Shown: positions 28,639 through 41,340 of the stretch, piece by piece
Position numbering within the stretch: the first letter of the stretch is position 1
Layout of the letters: each line of letters starts with the position of its first letter
Assembly (NCBI GenBank): GCA_963971285.1
Contig: OZ020246.1
Span: 22,442,455 to 22,506,454 of the forward strand
DNA from: Astropecten irregularis
Lineage: Eukaryota > Echinodermata > Asteroidea > Paxillosida > Astropectinidae
DNA length: 64,000 nt
Direction of reading: 5' to 3'
The notes under the pieces: model-generated
Database searches by the model: none
Seen by the model: only the letters and a program-made list of their open reading frames with translations
What the model was told of the DNA's origin: nothing
Program-made: the position numbers and the translations under genes

Positions 28639-29447
28639 CCTACTGTAGAAATCAATAACACACCCCTGAAAAAGTTCACTTCGTTAAAAAACAGTCAATA
28701 CGCCTACAATTCCAGTATAGGTAAATTCACCATGTTGCCAGATTGACTTCTATAAGTTTGGCTTGTTTGTTTTACTTCGTTGTGCGTTTTATGACTAAAT
28801 ATGGCTTTTGAAATGTGTACCATTAGGGAGATTTTTCAATAGAAATACATCTTGTATGCTAGCTAAAAAAAACATGCAAATAGCATCCATCTCTTTTATA
28901 TTTTTCTATTTTTGATTCCATACATGAGCATGCACAAAAAGCTCCCCATACTGCAAAGTCATTCAAAGGACTACCATGCTTGTTTGAATCCAAAATAAGA
29001 CTTGACAGTTTGCATAATTATAGCTTCAATAATAGTACTTAGTTATACATGTATCCCTAAAAAATACATGTAATTCTGCTTAATAGAATAGCGTTCTTTT
29101 TGTTGTCTGTCTTTCAGTTTTCGTAACGAATAAATAGAAAGGTTTCATCCTAAGCGTTTTTCTTGTGCAACCAATGTACGCGTCTGTCTATGGCTGAGGA
29201 GGAAATACATAGAAAATATATTGCCATTTTGAAAAAGCCTAAACTTGTCGAGTCATCGATGTATTGAAACATGCCCCTGGGGTTTCCTTTGTTGGTCAGT
29301 CGTTAACCAGTTTGTTGCTAAAGTCTGGTATTAAAGGATCAATCACTTCACTAAATTTCATTTCACTGACAATGTCAAGATCACTCGATAAGCAGTAAAC
29401 AAACTACGACTACGCATGCGTCTTTAAAAGCATGGGCGCCTTCTCAA

Positions 29448-29498
29448 CACGTGACTCTGGATCATTATTTTGTCATGTGACCAACCAGTGCCTATAAA
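29448..29498 (+). promoter_or_regulatory. Promoter of discoidin copy 2
   Basis: CACGTGAC at 29448-29455, CATGTGACC next, and TATAAA at 29493-29498, 93 bp before the ATG. Same layout as copies 1 and 3. Confidence 0.65.
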
Positions 29499-29585
29499 CT
29501 GCGCAGGAGTTATATTTCAGAGTCAGTTGCGTGTGGGTTATGCCATTTTGTTGATGTAGATTCTTGCTGCAATTATACAGCGACG

Positions 29586-32500
29586 ATGAAACGAATTGCC
29601 GTACTTCTCATTCTCCTTGTGAGCAATTGCTCCATCCTTGTCCGTACTGAGGTCTGCAATGATGAATCTCTGGACAACGCCATGAGACCGCTGTACAGCC
29701 AACTCGAGACCTTCAAGATCCAGTTGGATGCATTGAAGGTATATGCATCGTGTAGCCGTAGCGTACACTGTAAGTATAACCATGGAACCATGAAACATCG
29801 AGATCTCTTTAGCACCCATACAAGTAAAGTTAGCATATTATAGAAACTGTTAACAAGTGAAAACTCGCGAAGAGACGCATAAATGGAAAGAAGACCATTT
29901 TTCTGAAATTGTATCAATAATTCTATATTTTTGTAACAGGAAATGCAGTTACGAGGAAGTCTGTTTCCCGGAAGTAAATATTTACATGCTTTTTTCCTAC
30001 ACGACGCTCGTCTAGAAGTTATTGCCAGTGGAAATACATGCACTTTGAGTAGGGTTTTCGCTATTTTCTCTGGACTCAGGGCCCTTTTCCAAACCTCGGC
30101 TCCGGCTCCGGCTCCGGTGCTGTCATCCATATGCTGAAAATGTAGGTTGTGGCTTTTCATTGAAGCTGAATCTCTGTTTTCTTGTTCAAAATAGAGTATC
30201 TACTTCCAATCCGTAACCAAAAGCTTCTATTTTGATACCTGTTATTCAAAAATGGAGTCACGAAATGGAGCTGAAGCCGGAGCCTGAGCCGGAGCCGACG
30301 TTTGGAAAAGGCCCATGTGTCCGATATTGAGCTCAAATTTTAACAGGTTCATGTAACAGTACATGTTTGGATTAGGCAAAATGTGAGTGCTGTTCTGTGA
30401 GCTTTACCAATCATGTATTATACCTTGAAGTTGAAGCCGCCAATTCACCAGTCCATTAAAACTCGCAATACAATACAGTTTGCCAATTTCTCCAAGGCTT
30501 TATTTCTCACTAGTTTCTAAGAACATTAATGCGTGTGTGTACGAGGCAGTTAACTGATATCTGTTGTTCGTACGGTAGGCCTATTAGTGGCCACTAGAGT
30601 TTATAGAGAGATCCGTAGATGATGTCCAATCGACACAGCAAGATTTCATGATGCGTTTTTGTTCACGTGTTCACCTAAAGGTGTAGTTGGATGCTCGAAT
30701 GAGGAACCTCTTGGTATGGAGGATGGACGCATCCTGGATGACAGCATCACAGTTTCATCTTATTGGAACAATGATGAACGTCATCGACCGGCGAGGGCAC
30801 GGCCTAATACCCAAGGTGTATTTATGCATTTAATTTAGTAGTACGTGAAAATTAATCTAAACATTTGTAAATCAATATAACGATTTTTAAGCTCTTGCTC
30901 AAAGTCGCCGAAGACGCTTAAAATGATAGTTTTGTCCAATAATGCAGCGAGGTCTTTATAAAGCTTGATCCATAGACGTCGACAAAGGAACGAAAATGTA
31001 AACACAAAAATCAAACCCAACCACATCGCACCAAACCGAAACGAAAAAAAAAAAAATATTAAAAAAAAAGATTTATATAGGTTTTCCCGGTCATTTTCGG
31101 AAAATGAGGAGACAATTCAAATGCTGCGCCATTCATTTTCGCGTGAAACTGCAAGGTACCTCAAAATAGTAATTCGAAAAATATAAACAAGCGTCAGGCG
31201 AATAAAAAGAATCGCCTTTCATTTCAAAATGCCATTCGAACAGCATTCAAATTCGTGACGGCTTTTGGCAGCGTGCTAAATTGAATGCCGATTTTGCATG
31301 GCTAAACTGAACGACTGTTGAATATAATTGAATGCAATGAATACGGATGCATCAAAATGAAATCGAGTGACGGTTTCAAATGCGTGAAAATTAAATTGGC
31401 CGCTCACTCATTTGCCGAAAATGACCGGGAATACCTGTAATAAAACAATTTTTAAAAACGAAGAAAGAATTTTGAGACCGATTTTTTGGAGATTCATTAT
31501 ATCAAATCCAGTGAAAGATGGAAAATTATACTCACTACATGTACTTAGTGACGTTTCACTGATAAGCTATCATTTTCATCAGACTGGCGACCTCCACCAC
31601 TGATCACTGTCCTTTTATTGACGTTGGAGACTGCCGTAGAGGGCGTGATAATGACACCGTCAAAGATGTTATGTAACTTGTAGGCCCCCCCCTGTCCCTG
31701 TTGAGCACATGGTCACCTCTCCTCCTGATCCAAATGGATTCCTTTAGCCATCTGGTGGGTTTGTCCGATTCCTGGTCTATGATTTTTGCATTGTCCCAAT
31801 CAATGTTGTGGTTAGTGTCTACGACATGGTCTGTAATGGCCGATTTATGCTGCTCCGTAGAAAACTCCTTGCGAGTTGCTCTGGTGTATGGCCTGTATTC
31901 TAACTTGTTGACGTCCTTTTGATGTTCCTCTAATCTTATGCCAAAAGCGCGACCTGTTTCGCCAATATAAAATTTTGAACAATTGGCGCAAGGGATCTCA
32001 TATCCAGCGTCCGCTTTCCAGCAAGGGTCTAGTTTGTCTTTGGGGTGGACCAAGTAGCTTCGCAAGGTTCCGTGGGGCTTGCTGGTAGTGGAGAAGCCAT
32101 GCTTACGGAACGCCTGGGAGACTCGTTCGGTGATACCAGTAGACTTGGGGCCAAGTCTTTCTTAGTCCGCGCGGTGATTGTCTCTTTTTTTTTTCCCGCA
32201 ACTCTCGCAAAACCGCGCGAGACTCATGGCTACGGCGAGAGATCAGCTCTCGGCCTGGGACCGCTCAAAGAGAAAGACTTGGGAAACCCGTTTTAGACAC
32301 ATATGCATTTATTCACGTATGGGCGTGCTTTGCATTACGGTTGCCGTTAAGACGAGTCCATTTTATTTCAGGGTGTATACAATTTCAAATAAGGCAGCAG
32401 TAGTGTACTTTATACTACATACCTACGGTAAATGTCAATAATTATTTTTTAGCAAGTGTGTAGGTTAACATGTACCTGATGTACGTAGGTCTACACTATA

Positions 32501-34669
32501 GCTACAGTTAGTAAGACGGACTTAAAAGATATTCCAATTATATGCACAAAGAAGATAAAAACAAACGTGCACATATTAATTTCACGACCCACGAGTTAAA
32601 AGTCTCATTATCAAGGTCATACTGCAGCTATATAGCTAGATACGTGCGACGGTTGTGGTTGTGTATTCAACGTGAATCAGCCCTGTGTACACGTGCAGGA
32701 TGTAGCGTATGCCTACATAATGAATATTCATATATTTAATAAAGATTGGCCAATCAGACGCGTCCGTGCGATTTCGGCTAAAGAGCCCATAGGCCGTGAC
32801 AAAGTGAAAACAGGTTTCCCAAGTCTTTCTTTTTGAGCGGTCCCGGGCCGAGAGCTGAACTCTCGCCGTAGCCATGAGTCTCGCGCAGTTTCGCGAGAGT
32901 TGCGGAAAAAAAGAGACAATCACCGCGCGGACTAAGAAAGACTTGGCCCCAAGTCTATGATACCAGCAACACAGGGACAACGACAAGGCCCTTGGATTTG
33001 TTGTTCAGGTCATTGCCCTTCTTGTTCGTGGTCTTGAGCCTGTCTTGTTTGACCTTGTTTACCGCCCATTTGGGGTAACCACAGTCCGATAGATCTTTAG
33101 AGATGTGGCGCTCTTCTTCAAGTCAGTCGCTCTCTTCTGTGACGATTTTGTCGCTTCTGCCCAGTTGAGTCCTGATGACACCGAGCTTTTGGTGCAAAGC
33201 ATGATGGGAAAAGAACTGCAAGTATTGGTCTGTGTGGGTCTTCTTCCTGTAAATGCAGAGTTTGACCGAACCATCAGGTTTCCTTATGATGAGTGCGTTA
33301 AGAAAGGGGATTCTACCTCGTGTTCCTGTTCATAGGTGAAAACTGTTGAAGGAGTCTGTATTATTGAGATGATCAGTGAGGTTGTCAACTTCATCCTTGT
33401 GGATTATCTCAAGAACATCATCTTCATACCTCTTCCATAGAGGAGGACGACAGGTTTAGGAGCTGTGGCAATAGATTTTTTTTCAAGACACTCCATGAAG
33501 ATGTTGCGTCCAATAGTATTAAGTGGACTCCCCATTGCCACCCCAAATCGTTGGCGATATACGTGGCCTTAATAGCTGAACTATGCAACAGTTACAAGAC
33601 TGTATGGGCGTTTACGAAACGGGGGCTCAGGCTACGTCTCAGGCTCCGGCTCCATTTCGAGAATCCATTCTGAAATAAATGGTATCAAAATATTGGCTTT
33701 TGGCTATGGTTTTGAAGTACATTCTCTGGTTTGAAAAGGAAAACAGAGTTTCAGCTTCGATGAAAACCCACAACCTATATTTTCAGCATATGGATTTCAG
33801 AGTTTGGAGCCTGAACCTGAGCCTAAGCCTCCGTTTCGTAAACGCCCAAATAGTTACAAGTTATAACGTTATGACGGTCTCATTACCACGCCTTCTACAG
33901 CAGTCTCCAACGTCAATAAAAGGACAGTGAGCAGTGGTATGAGTCGCCAGTCTGATGAAACTGATAGCTTATCAGTGAAACGTCACTAAATAGTGAGTAC
34001 AATATTCCACCTATATACTGGATTTGAAATTATGAATCTCCAAAAATATATGTTAATCTACAATCCAGATGAATCTGTTCAAACAATTCTGAGACCGTTC
34101 AACATCCCCGGCCCTCATCCCCTTGCCCCTCTCTCTCTTTCCCCTCTCTTAATATTTAACCAATATGTTTTCCGGTTTGACTCTCCGGACGAGCAGGTCT
34201 TGCAGCTGCATGGGCTGCCGACTCCGCTGACGACAATCCATGGATTCAAGTTGAGTTCACTACCACAGTCACCATCACTGGACTCATCACTCAAGGCCGT
34301 GGGGAAGATGGACATGGTGACCAACGAGTGACCAAGTTCCAGGTGGCGCAGAGTGACGATGGTCAGTCCTGGGATCACGTGACCTATACCAATGGGACAG
34401 CGATTACGGTCAGTCACTTTGAGATTGAAAGGTCAACGATTCTAAATATATACAAACTAGAATAAAGATTTATTCTCAAACAATTGAACCACACCCAAAT
34501 TGGTACTCTTCATTTAATCATTTACATGCAGTTCCCTGGTAACATCGATCGAGGCAGTACCGTGACCACTAGATTCCCGGCGGCCTTGCTTGGCAGATTC
34601 ATACGTATTCTACCCATCGAATGGAATGTCCATTGCAGCCTGCGCTTTGAGGTGATTGGCTGCTATTAA
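29586..34669 (+). CDS. Secreted discoidin (F5/8 type C) protein, copy 2
   Basis: Exons are 29586-29769, 30687-30815, 34206-34408 and 34532-34669, with the same sizes (184, 129, 203, 138 nt) and phases as copy 1, giving 217 residues without a break. The signal exon is almost identical to copy 1. Exon 2 differs mainly in the stretch after SSYW (NNDERHRP instead of KNRACCTP) and has ARPN where the others have ARLN, a change in a usually conserved position. Exon 3 encodes AAWAADSADDNPWIQVEF; exon 4 ends in GCY and TAA. Intron 1 holds a 237-bp inverted-repeat element and intron 2 the best preserved Penelope-like remnant. AATAAA is at 34730-34735. Role as for copy 1. Confidence 0.8.
30079..30315. 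mobile_element. Inverted-repeat miniature element in intron 1 of copy 2
   Basis: GGGCCCTTTTCCAAAC at the left mirrors GTTTGGAAAAGGCCC at the right, with internal GGCTCC/GGAGCC repeats. The matching intron sites in copies 1 and 3 (ggactcagatgtcc) are empty. The target duplication is not clear. It resembles the element at 33606-33847 in its GGCTCCGGCTCC arms. Confidence 0.65.
32140..32957. mobile_element. Mutator-like miniature element, 818 bp
   Basis: Imperfect inverted repeats of about 155 bp (32140-32294, 32803-32957) begin TAGACTTGGGGCCAAGTC. A 9-bp duplication, TGATACCAG, flanks it (32131-32139, 32958-32966). Long arms plus 9-bp duplications are typical of Mutator-like elements. There is no transposase. 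It sits in the Penelope-like remnant of copy 2 only. Confidence 0.8.
33606..33847. mobile_element. Inverted-repeat element inside the Penelope-like remnant
   Basis: GGGCGTTTACGAAACG at the left mirrors CGTTTCGTAAACGCCC at the right, with GGCTC-type arms. Only its right half survives in the remnants of copies 0, 1 and 3 (for example 555-637), joined to reverse transcriptase sequence by a shared deletion. Confidence 0.7.
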
Positions 34670-35550
34670 ACGGAGCAAACTTGACAGGAATAGTTACATG
34701 TAGTTGCCTTGGCTAAAGATAAAGCCTTCAATAAAGAAAGCATTTTATACATTTAGGTCATTATTTTGGCTGATGACCAGTTTGCAGCAGTTTATTTCTT
34801 GTAATGATTGAATTTCGTGAGCGTTTGAAGTGAATATCCAAACTGTTACATTAAATGTTTTTGATAGAGTACATTAACTAGAAACAAATTTACAGTTAAA
34901 AACAGCAAATTCAGTATCTCAAGTATCTTAATAACCAGGGATGGGTACTTAGGGAGACTTTCCCATAGGGTCGGGCACAAACTCTACTTACCTATTTCTA
35001 AACATCCTCCAAACCAATGAACTTGAAATTGACATATGTTCATATTGAGTGCATTTTCTGTCTTCTATTAAAATATGGACGGTAAAAATATGTATTTAAA
35101 AGGTAGCTGGTACCTTAGGGAGACATCGAAAAGTCTCCCTAATTCACGATGTCTCCCTAATGTCCAATTTAGATGCTATCGTGTCTCCATGGCCCATTTG
35201 TAATTATAAGCGTAAATATTCATGGTATAGTCTGAACACTGAGTTGCAGATCTTACTAAAAGTGCCGAGTATACATGTGTATACATTGTACATGTACAAG
35301 GAAGTGAATAAATCATGACGCACTATATTTGTACTAATGTTCCATTGTGCAACAATGTTTACCTTGCTAGTGCCATGATAATAAGACTTTATTCAAATGA
35401 GACGCTGGTAACAGGTTGCTGACAATGACACAGGCCAGGTTCAATGCGGTTCAGTGAATTTCTTCTTTAAAGTTTAGAAATCAATAACACGAAGGGGAAA
35501 AAAATATTCGCAAATATTATATTCGTTGCAAAACGGCCCAGTGCCTGTTT

Positions 35551-35655
35551 GATTAATGCAAAGGATCCCTGATTTTGGGATCCACGTCCTATGCAGGGTA
35601 CGCTAAAACGGGATCCGGATCCGGATCCGCAGGATTTGCCATAAACAAACAGGCC
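35551..35655. mobile_element. Small inverted-repeat insertion
   Basis: GCCTGTTTG near the left end mirrors CAAACAGGC at the right, around a GGATCC-rich centre. The second tandem unit (37966-37990) lacks it. Exact ends and duplication are uncertain. Confidence 0.45.
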
Positions 35656-35703
35656 CACAGTTTCAGCAAGAACTAAATGTTTTGTACTATAACATGAATC
35701 TGA

Positions 35704-36073
35704 TTAAAGGTAATATCATACTTAGGTTTTTGTCAAAGAAATACAGATTCATGGGCAAAAATATCAAGGACGATACAGTCACAGTCATCTGTGAAAATTC
35801 CAGTCCCATACGGTGCCCACTTTTTGAGAAAACAGTGAAAAACGACCGCAGTCATGATTTCTTAAGTCTTTTCTCTTTTATTTTTGATCTTTTAAAAGAT
35901 CAAAAAGATTGTCGGTTGTTGTTTTACTAATTTCTGGGTAAATACACCATTTCAGGCTGAATAAATTTTAACGGTTTGTTTCTACCACCACCATCTTCAT
36001 ACCCTGTAAGTTATACGCAAATCTGTGAACATTTCTGTTTAGGTGTCTTACCAAAGCATGATACTACCTTTAA
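35704..36073 (+). mobile_element. TTAA-flanked miniature element, copy A
   Basis: TTAA plus AGGTAATATCATACTTAGG at one end and CAAAGCATGATACTACCT plus TTAA at the other. Inverted ends with TTAA target suggest a piggyBac-type non-autonomous family; several more copies occur in the window. Confidence 0.7.
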
Positions 36074-36154
36074 AACAGAACCCATGTTAAAGTCACGTAG
36101 ATAAAATGACATCCAATGCGGCACCAGTGTGACATTTCCAGTCCTTTAAACAGC

Positions 36155-36331
36155 AATGTTGAAGACGACGCTTAATGGGCCATCTCTACCCTCGCAGGTT
36201 GCAATAATGTAACAAGGGGCGTCTTGCCCAAGGACGCCAGCACCATTAACCCATGGCAGGATTCGAACCCACAATCTGTAGATTGACCACCAGACTTTGA
36301 GTTTGAACACGCCAGACCACTAGGCCTCATC
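36155..36331 (-). mobile_element. tRNA-derived SINE, antisense, copy A
   Basis: The reverse complement reads as a tRNA-like head at 36252-36331 (AGGCCTAGTGGTCTGG A-box-like, GGTTCGAATCC B box), followed by a tail with CGTCCTTGGGCAAGACGCC, a stretch seen in several animal SINEs. It is not a working tRNA gene. Confidence 0.6.
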
Positions 36332-38035
36332 AACCCACAAGGCTATGTCTGAAGTCAGTTACTGGTCTGAAACAGACAATCATAATTCTGGCGCTCCATC
36401 CTAACTTTCCTGCAATTATTAATTGCTACAAGATAAGACCAACCTAACACTAAACGATCCCATAGCAGGCTCTTCTTCTTCTTCTCCTTTTGTTTGTAAT
36501 AATATCGTCATAAAAATGAATAAGAATGAGTTCGGTCCCTTCAGAAAAGAATTATGTTAATTAAGGGTGATCGCGAGCGGAGGCGATTCGGTTGTCCTAT
36601 ATACGACTTGACTTTACAACCTGCCGATTGCAACGATGCTGCCCTATATAGGTCTTATTCACGGTGCATCCATCCTGCATTCGATGCAGTGCAATCAAAA
36701 CGAGGCTTGGAATCAAAGTAGTCCGGTACCCGTTTTCTTTGGTTCAGTGAATTTCTTCTTTAAAGTTTAGAAATCAATAACATGAAGGAAATAAAACTAT
36801 TCGCAAAAAAAAATATATTAGTTGCAGAATGGCCTTGAACATAGGCCTTATTTATATAAGGTTTGCCTTATGTTCTTATGTATTGGCAATTGCACATTGT
36901 TAGTAAAACGTAGCTGCTCCGCAGAAGCCATGTTAATGGGTTCATGCAGTGCTTTTTTTTTCAGTCAGGTTATTTTATTGCCTTCATACAGAGAATATAC
37001 ACACAAATAATGAATGGCAAGTCTTATTTTGGGTTCAAACCGGCATTTGATTTTCCTTTGAATGGCATTGCAAAATGTGGGATGTTCATACATGCTCATG
37101 TGGGGAGCCAACAGCAAAAGAATAATAAAACAACTTAAAAAATTAAACTTGACCCACATAAATTGTTTGGCAAAAACAATTCCATCACCAATTGAGTGAA
37201 AGGAACATATTCGGCACAATAAAACCTATTGAGGAGGAAAAGGTCTGTCAGAAAACCTATAAAACAACCCCAACTGTTTGTGCACAAATCAATTGGGTTG
37301 CTGCTCTCAGTTACCTGGATGACATCATAGTTTTGCTCATGAATATAGAAATTCTAATTAGCATACAAACCATAAACCTTTTGTTACCCCTGAAACAGTG
37401 TGAGGAAGTGGGTAAAATCACAGGCTGCATAAAACAGTTGCTTTTTGGCACATTATTTCAAGCCATAACGCATAATCACGGCATTGCGCTTTGAGGTGAT
37501 TGGCTGCTACTGAAAGCAGCCAACTTGACTGGAAGAAAGACTTTGAGTTAGACATCTTAGCTCAATTAAGTTCGAGGGTCTAGTCGAGAATTATCTACAT
37601 AACATTTCATTGGATTGCATTTCGTGAGCGTTTGAAGTGAATTAACATTGTATCTGACAGAGAACATTTTATCTGAGCATTGAGTTGTAGGTCTTACTGC
37701 AAGTGCATATTACAGGTGTATAACGTACAAGGAAGTAAATAAATCATGACGCACTATATTTGTACTAATGTTCCATTGTGCAACAATGTTTACCTTGCTA
37801 GTGCCATGATAATAAGACTTTATTCAAATGAGACGCTGGTATAACAGGTTGCTGACAATGACACAGGCCAGGTTCAATGTGGTTCAGTGAATTTCTTCTT
37901 TAATGTTGAGAAATCAATCACACGAAGGGGAAAAAACTATTCGCAAATATTATATTCGTTGCAAAACGGCCCATATATAGTTTCAGCAAGAACTAATTGT
38001 TTTGTACCATTAGGAATTGTATAAAATGAATCTGA

Positions 38036-38403
38036 TTAAAGGTAGTATCATACTTAGGCTTTTGTCAAAGAAATACAGATTCATGGGCAAAAATATCAAG
38101 GACGATACAGTCACAGTCATCTGTTAAAATTTCAGTCCCATACGGTGCCCACTTTTTGAGAAAACAGTGAAAAACGACCACAGTCATGATTTCTTAAGTC
38201 TTTTCTCTTTTATTTTTGATCTTTTAAAAGATCAAAAAGATTGTCGGTTGTTGTTTTACTAATTTCTGGGTAAATACACCATTTCAGGCTGAATAACTTT
38301 AACGGTTTGTTTCTACCACCACCATCTTCATACCCTGTAAGTTATACGCAAATCTGTGAACATTTCTGTTTAGGTGTCTTACCAAAGCATGATACTACCT
38401 TTA
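38036..38403 (+). mobile_element. TTAA-flanked miniature element, copy B
   Basis: Tandem-duplication partner of 35704-36073, with the same TTAA-AGGTAGTATCATACTTAGG start and ACTACCT-TTAA end. Confidence 0.7.
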
Positions 38404-38492
38404 AAACAGAACCCATGTTAAAGTCACGTCGATAAAATGACATCCAATGCGGCACCAGTGTGACATTTCCAGTCCTTTAAACAGCAATGTTG

Positions 38493-38662
38493 AAGACGAC
38501 GCTTAATGGGCCATCTCTACCCTCGCAGGTTGCAATAATGTAACAAGGGGCGTCTTGCCCAAGGACGCCAGCACCATTAACCCATGGCAGGATTCGAACC
38601 CACAATCTGTAGATTGACCACCAGACTTTGAGTTTGAACACGCCAGACCACTAGGCCTCATC
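38493..38662 (-). mobile_element. tRNA-derived SINE, antisense, copy B
   Basis: Duplication partner of 36155-36331, with the tRNA-like head at about 38581-38662 and the GGTTCGAATCC B box on the minus strand. Confidence 0.6.
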
Positions 38663-41340
38663 AACCCACAAGGCTATGTCTGAAGTCAGTTACTGGTCTG
38701 AAACAGACAATCATAATTCTGGCGCTCCATCCTAACTTTCCTGTAATTATTAATTGCTACAAGATAAGACCAACCTAACACTAAACGATCCCATAGCAGG
38801 CTCTTCTTCTTCTCCTCATTTTTTTTGTAATAATATCGTCATAAAAATGAGTTCGGTCCCTTCAGAAAAGAATTATGTTAATTAAGGGTGATCGCGAGCG
38901 GAGGCGATTCGGTTGTCCTATATGCGACTTGACTTTACAACCTGCCGATTGCAACGATGCTGCCCTATATAGGTCTTATCCATCCTGCATTCGATGCAGT
39001 GCAATCAAAACGAGGCTTGGAGTCAAAGTAGTCTGGTACCCGTTTTCTTTGGTTCAGTGAATTTCTTTTTTAAAGTTTAGAAATCAATAACATGAGGGAA
39101 ATAAATCTATTCGCAAAAAAAATATATAAGTTGCAGAACGGCCTTGAACATGGGCCTTATTTATATAAGGTTTGCCTTATGTTCTTATGTATTGGCAATT
39201 GCACATTGTTAGTAAAACGTAGCTGCTCCGCAGAAGCCATGTTAATGGGTTCATGCAGTGCTTTTTTTTCAGTCAGGTTATTTTATTGCCTTCATACAGA
39301 GAATATACAGACAAATAATGAATGGCAAGTCTTATTTTGGGTTCAAACCGGCATTTGATTTTCCTTTGAATGGCATTGCAAAATGGTGAATTTTCACACA
39401 TGCTCATGTGGGTGGCCAACAGCAAAAGAATAATAAAACAACTTAAAAAATGAAACTTGACCCAAAGAAATTGTTTGGCAAAAACAATTCCATCACCAAT
39501 TGAGTGAAAGGAACACATTCGGCACAATAAAACCTATTGAGGAGGAAAAGGTCTGTCAGAAAACCTATAAAACAACCCCAACTGTTTGTGCACAAATCAA
39601 TTGGGTTGCTGCTCTCAGTTACCTAGATGACATCATAGTTTTGCTCATGAATATAGAAATTCTAATTAGCATACAAACCATAAACCTGTTGTAACCCCTG
39701 AAACAGTGTGAGGAAGTGGGTAAAATCATATGCTCCATAAAACAGTTGCTTTTTGACACATTATTTCAAGCCATAACACATAATCACGGCAATGCGCTTT
39801 GAGGTGATTGGCTGCTACTGAAAGCAGCCAACTTGACTGGAAGAAAGACTTTGAGTTAGACATCTTAGCTCAATTAAGTTCGAGGGTCAAGTCTAGAATT
39901 ATCTACATAACATTTCATTGGATTGAATTTCGTGAGCGTTTGAAGTGAATTAACATTGTATCTGACAGAGAACATTTATCTGAGTATTGAGTTGTAGGTC
40001 TTACTGCAAGTGCATATTACAGGTGTATAACGTACAAGGAAGTGAATAAATCATGACGCACTATATTTGTACTAATGTTCCATTGTGCAACAATGTTTCT
40101 CTTGCTAGTGCCATTATATAAGACTTTATTCAAATGAGACGCTGGTATAACAGGTTGCTGACAATGACACAGGCCAAGTTCAATGTGGTTCAGTGAATTT
40201 CTTCTTTAAAGACTAAACACAAGTTACGTTTACAGGACGTCTAACTAAGCAATTCATCATTTAATCTGGTTCCCAGACCAGGAATTTGCAACTATTCTCT
40301 GCCAATTCTAAGATTTGCAATAAGAGTAGTCATGGAATCTTGGGCAGGGAACCAGACTATTAAACGTTCTGAAAATCTAATTAAAAAATTGAAAAAGACT
40401 CAACACAAGCGAACGACAGAGGGCGTCCCCAAAACTCTCAACTTCACAGTTCAAAACACCTCATCCATGAGTCTCCCAGGTTTTGATGCAATACTCCAAA
40501 GTTTCAACCTTATCTAACTGATTCTTTTCAAGTTTTGGTGAGTCAGCCGCTGAAATTCTTCACTAATTGCCACAAGAACCCCCCCCCCCCCCCAAATAAA
40601 AGTCAATTTTCCCAATTGATCTCAGAATGCATATAAATAGAATTTAAGGGTATACAAATTATGATATTGATATCGAGCTTACAGCATTGATTTGATTTTG
40701 GACTTATTTTTAGTGCAGTGCACCCTGACGGTGCTCAACCATGAACTTTCTGGTTATAAATTAAAAATAATTAAAGGACAATGAGTTAAAACATGTTCAC
40801 AACGTTTGGCATTGGACATAATTCAAAGCACCCTATACCAACATAATTTCCAAACGACAGTCGTCTCCACGTTCCCCTGTGTTTACTTTCACTCAAATAA
40901 TATTGATGATTAAAGGGGTCACACTAGTTTCCGATACGAAAGCTAGACGCCCTCTAGCTTTCAATTGTGTCCGTCTGGTTTTTTTTTTTTTTCCTTTCAG
41001 AATTTTGATTGATTCTGCAAAAGAATGTTAGTTAGACGCCCTCTAACTTTCGCCTGGGTCTAGTTTTTGTTTGTTACTTTAATCTACAGATTGGCTCTGC
41101 AAAAGAGTTAGTTCGAAGACCTCTCATTTTATTTACCATGAGTATTGATGGCATAGTAAGGAAGTGAATAAATCATGACACACTATAATTAGGCTACATT
41201 TGTACGGTTCCAATGTTTTCCTTGCTGGTGCCATGATAATAAGACTTTATTCAAATGATGAGACGCTGGTAACAAGTTGCTGACATTGACACATGACCAA
41301 GTGCACTGTGGTTCAGTGGATTTCTTTGTTGAATGTTAGG

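Larger units (their letters stand above)
24339..29447. other. Intergenic DNA of discoidin unit 1
   Basis: No gene is supported. It is homologous to 1454-6022 almost throughout, with two extra insertions that unit 0 lacks: a Harbinger-type element (27825-28171) and a hAT-type element (28440-28638). AATAAA of copy 1 is at 24409-24414. Confidence 0.6.
31543..33990 (-). mobile_element. Penelope-like element, best preserved copy, intron 2 of copy 2
   Basis: Inverted arms lie at 31543-31665 and about 33870-33990. On the minus strand, reverse transcriptase sequence comes first: VAMGSPL (about 33521-33545), a YEDD-type catalytic box about 33.42 kb, then YRKKTHTDQYL-type sequence near 33.2 kb. The GIY-YIG endonuclease follows (31604-32065: YEIPCANC, YIGETGRAF, DHVVDTNHNIDWD, RWLKESIWIR). 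This order, reverse transcriptase then GIY-YIG, defines Penelope-like elements. Frameshifts, stops and the 818-bp insertion at 32140-32957 make it a dead copy. Confidence 0.85.
35455..40200 (+). repeat. Tandem duplication, two units of about 2.3-2.4 kb
   Basis: The block starting gtgaatttcttctttaaag at about 35455 is repeated from about 37895. Both units hold, in order, a TTAA-type miniature element, an antisense SINE, the gcgagcggaggcgattcgg segment, and the ggttcagtgaatttc segment. Units 0 and 1 lack the inserted first part. The copies differ by small indels, including the roughly 100-bp insertion at 35551-35655 in the first only. Confidence 0.8.

Noticed and set aside
36252-36331. tRNA gene on the minus strand (also 38581-38662)
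   Set aside because: It has a B box but also a SINE tail with CTTGGGCAAG and is duplicated with its surroundings; it is a SINE head.
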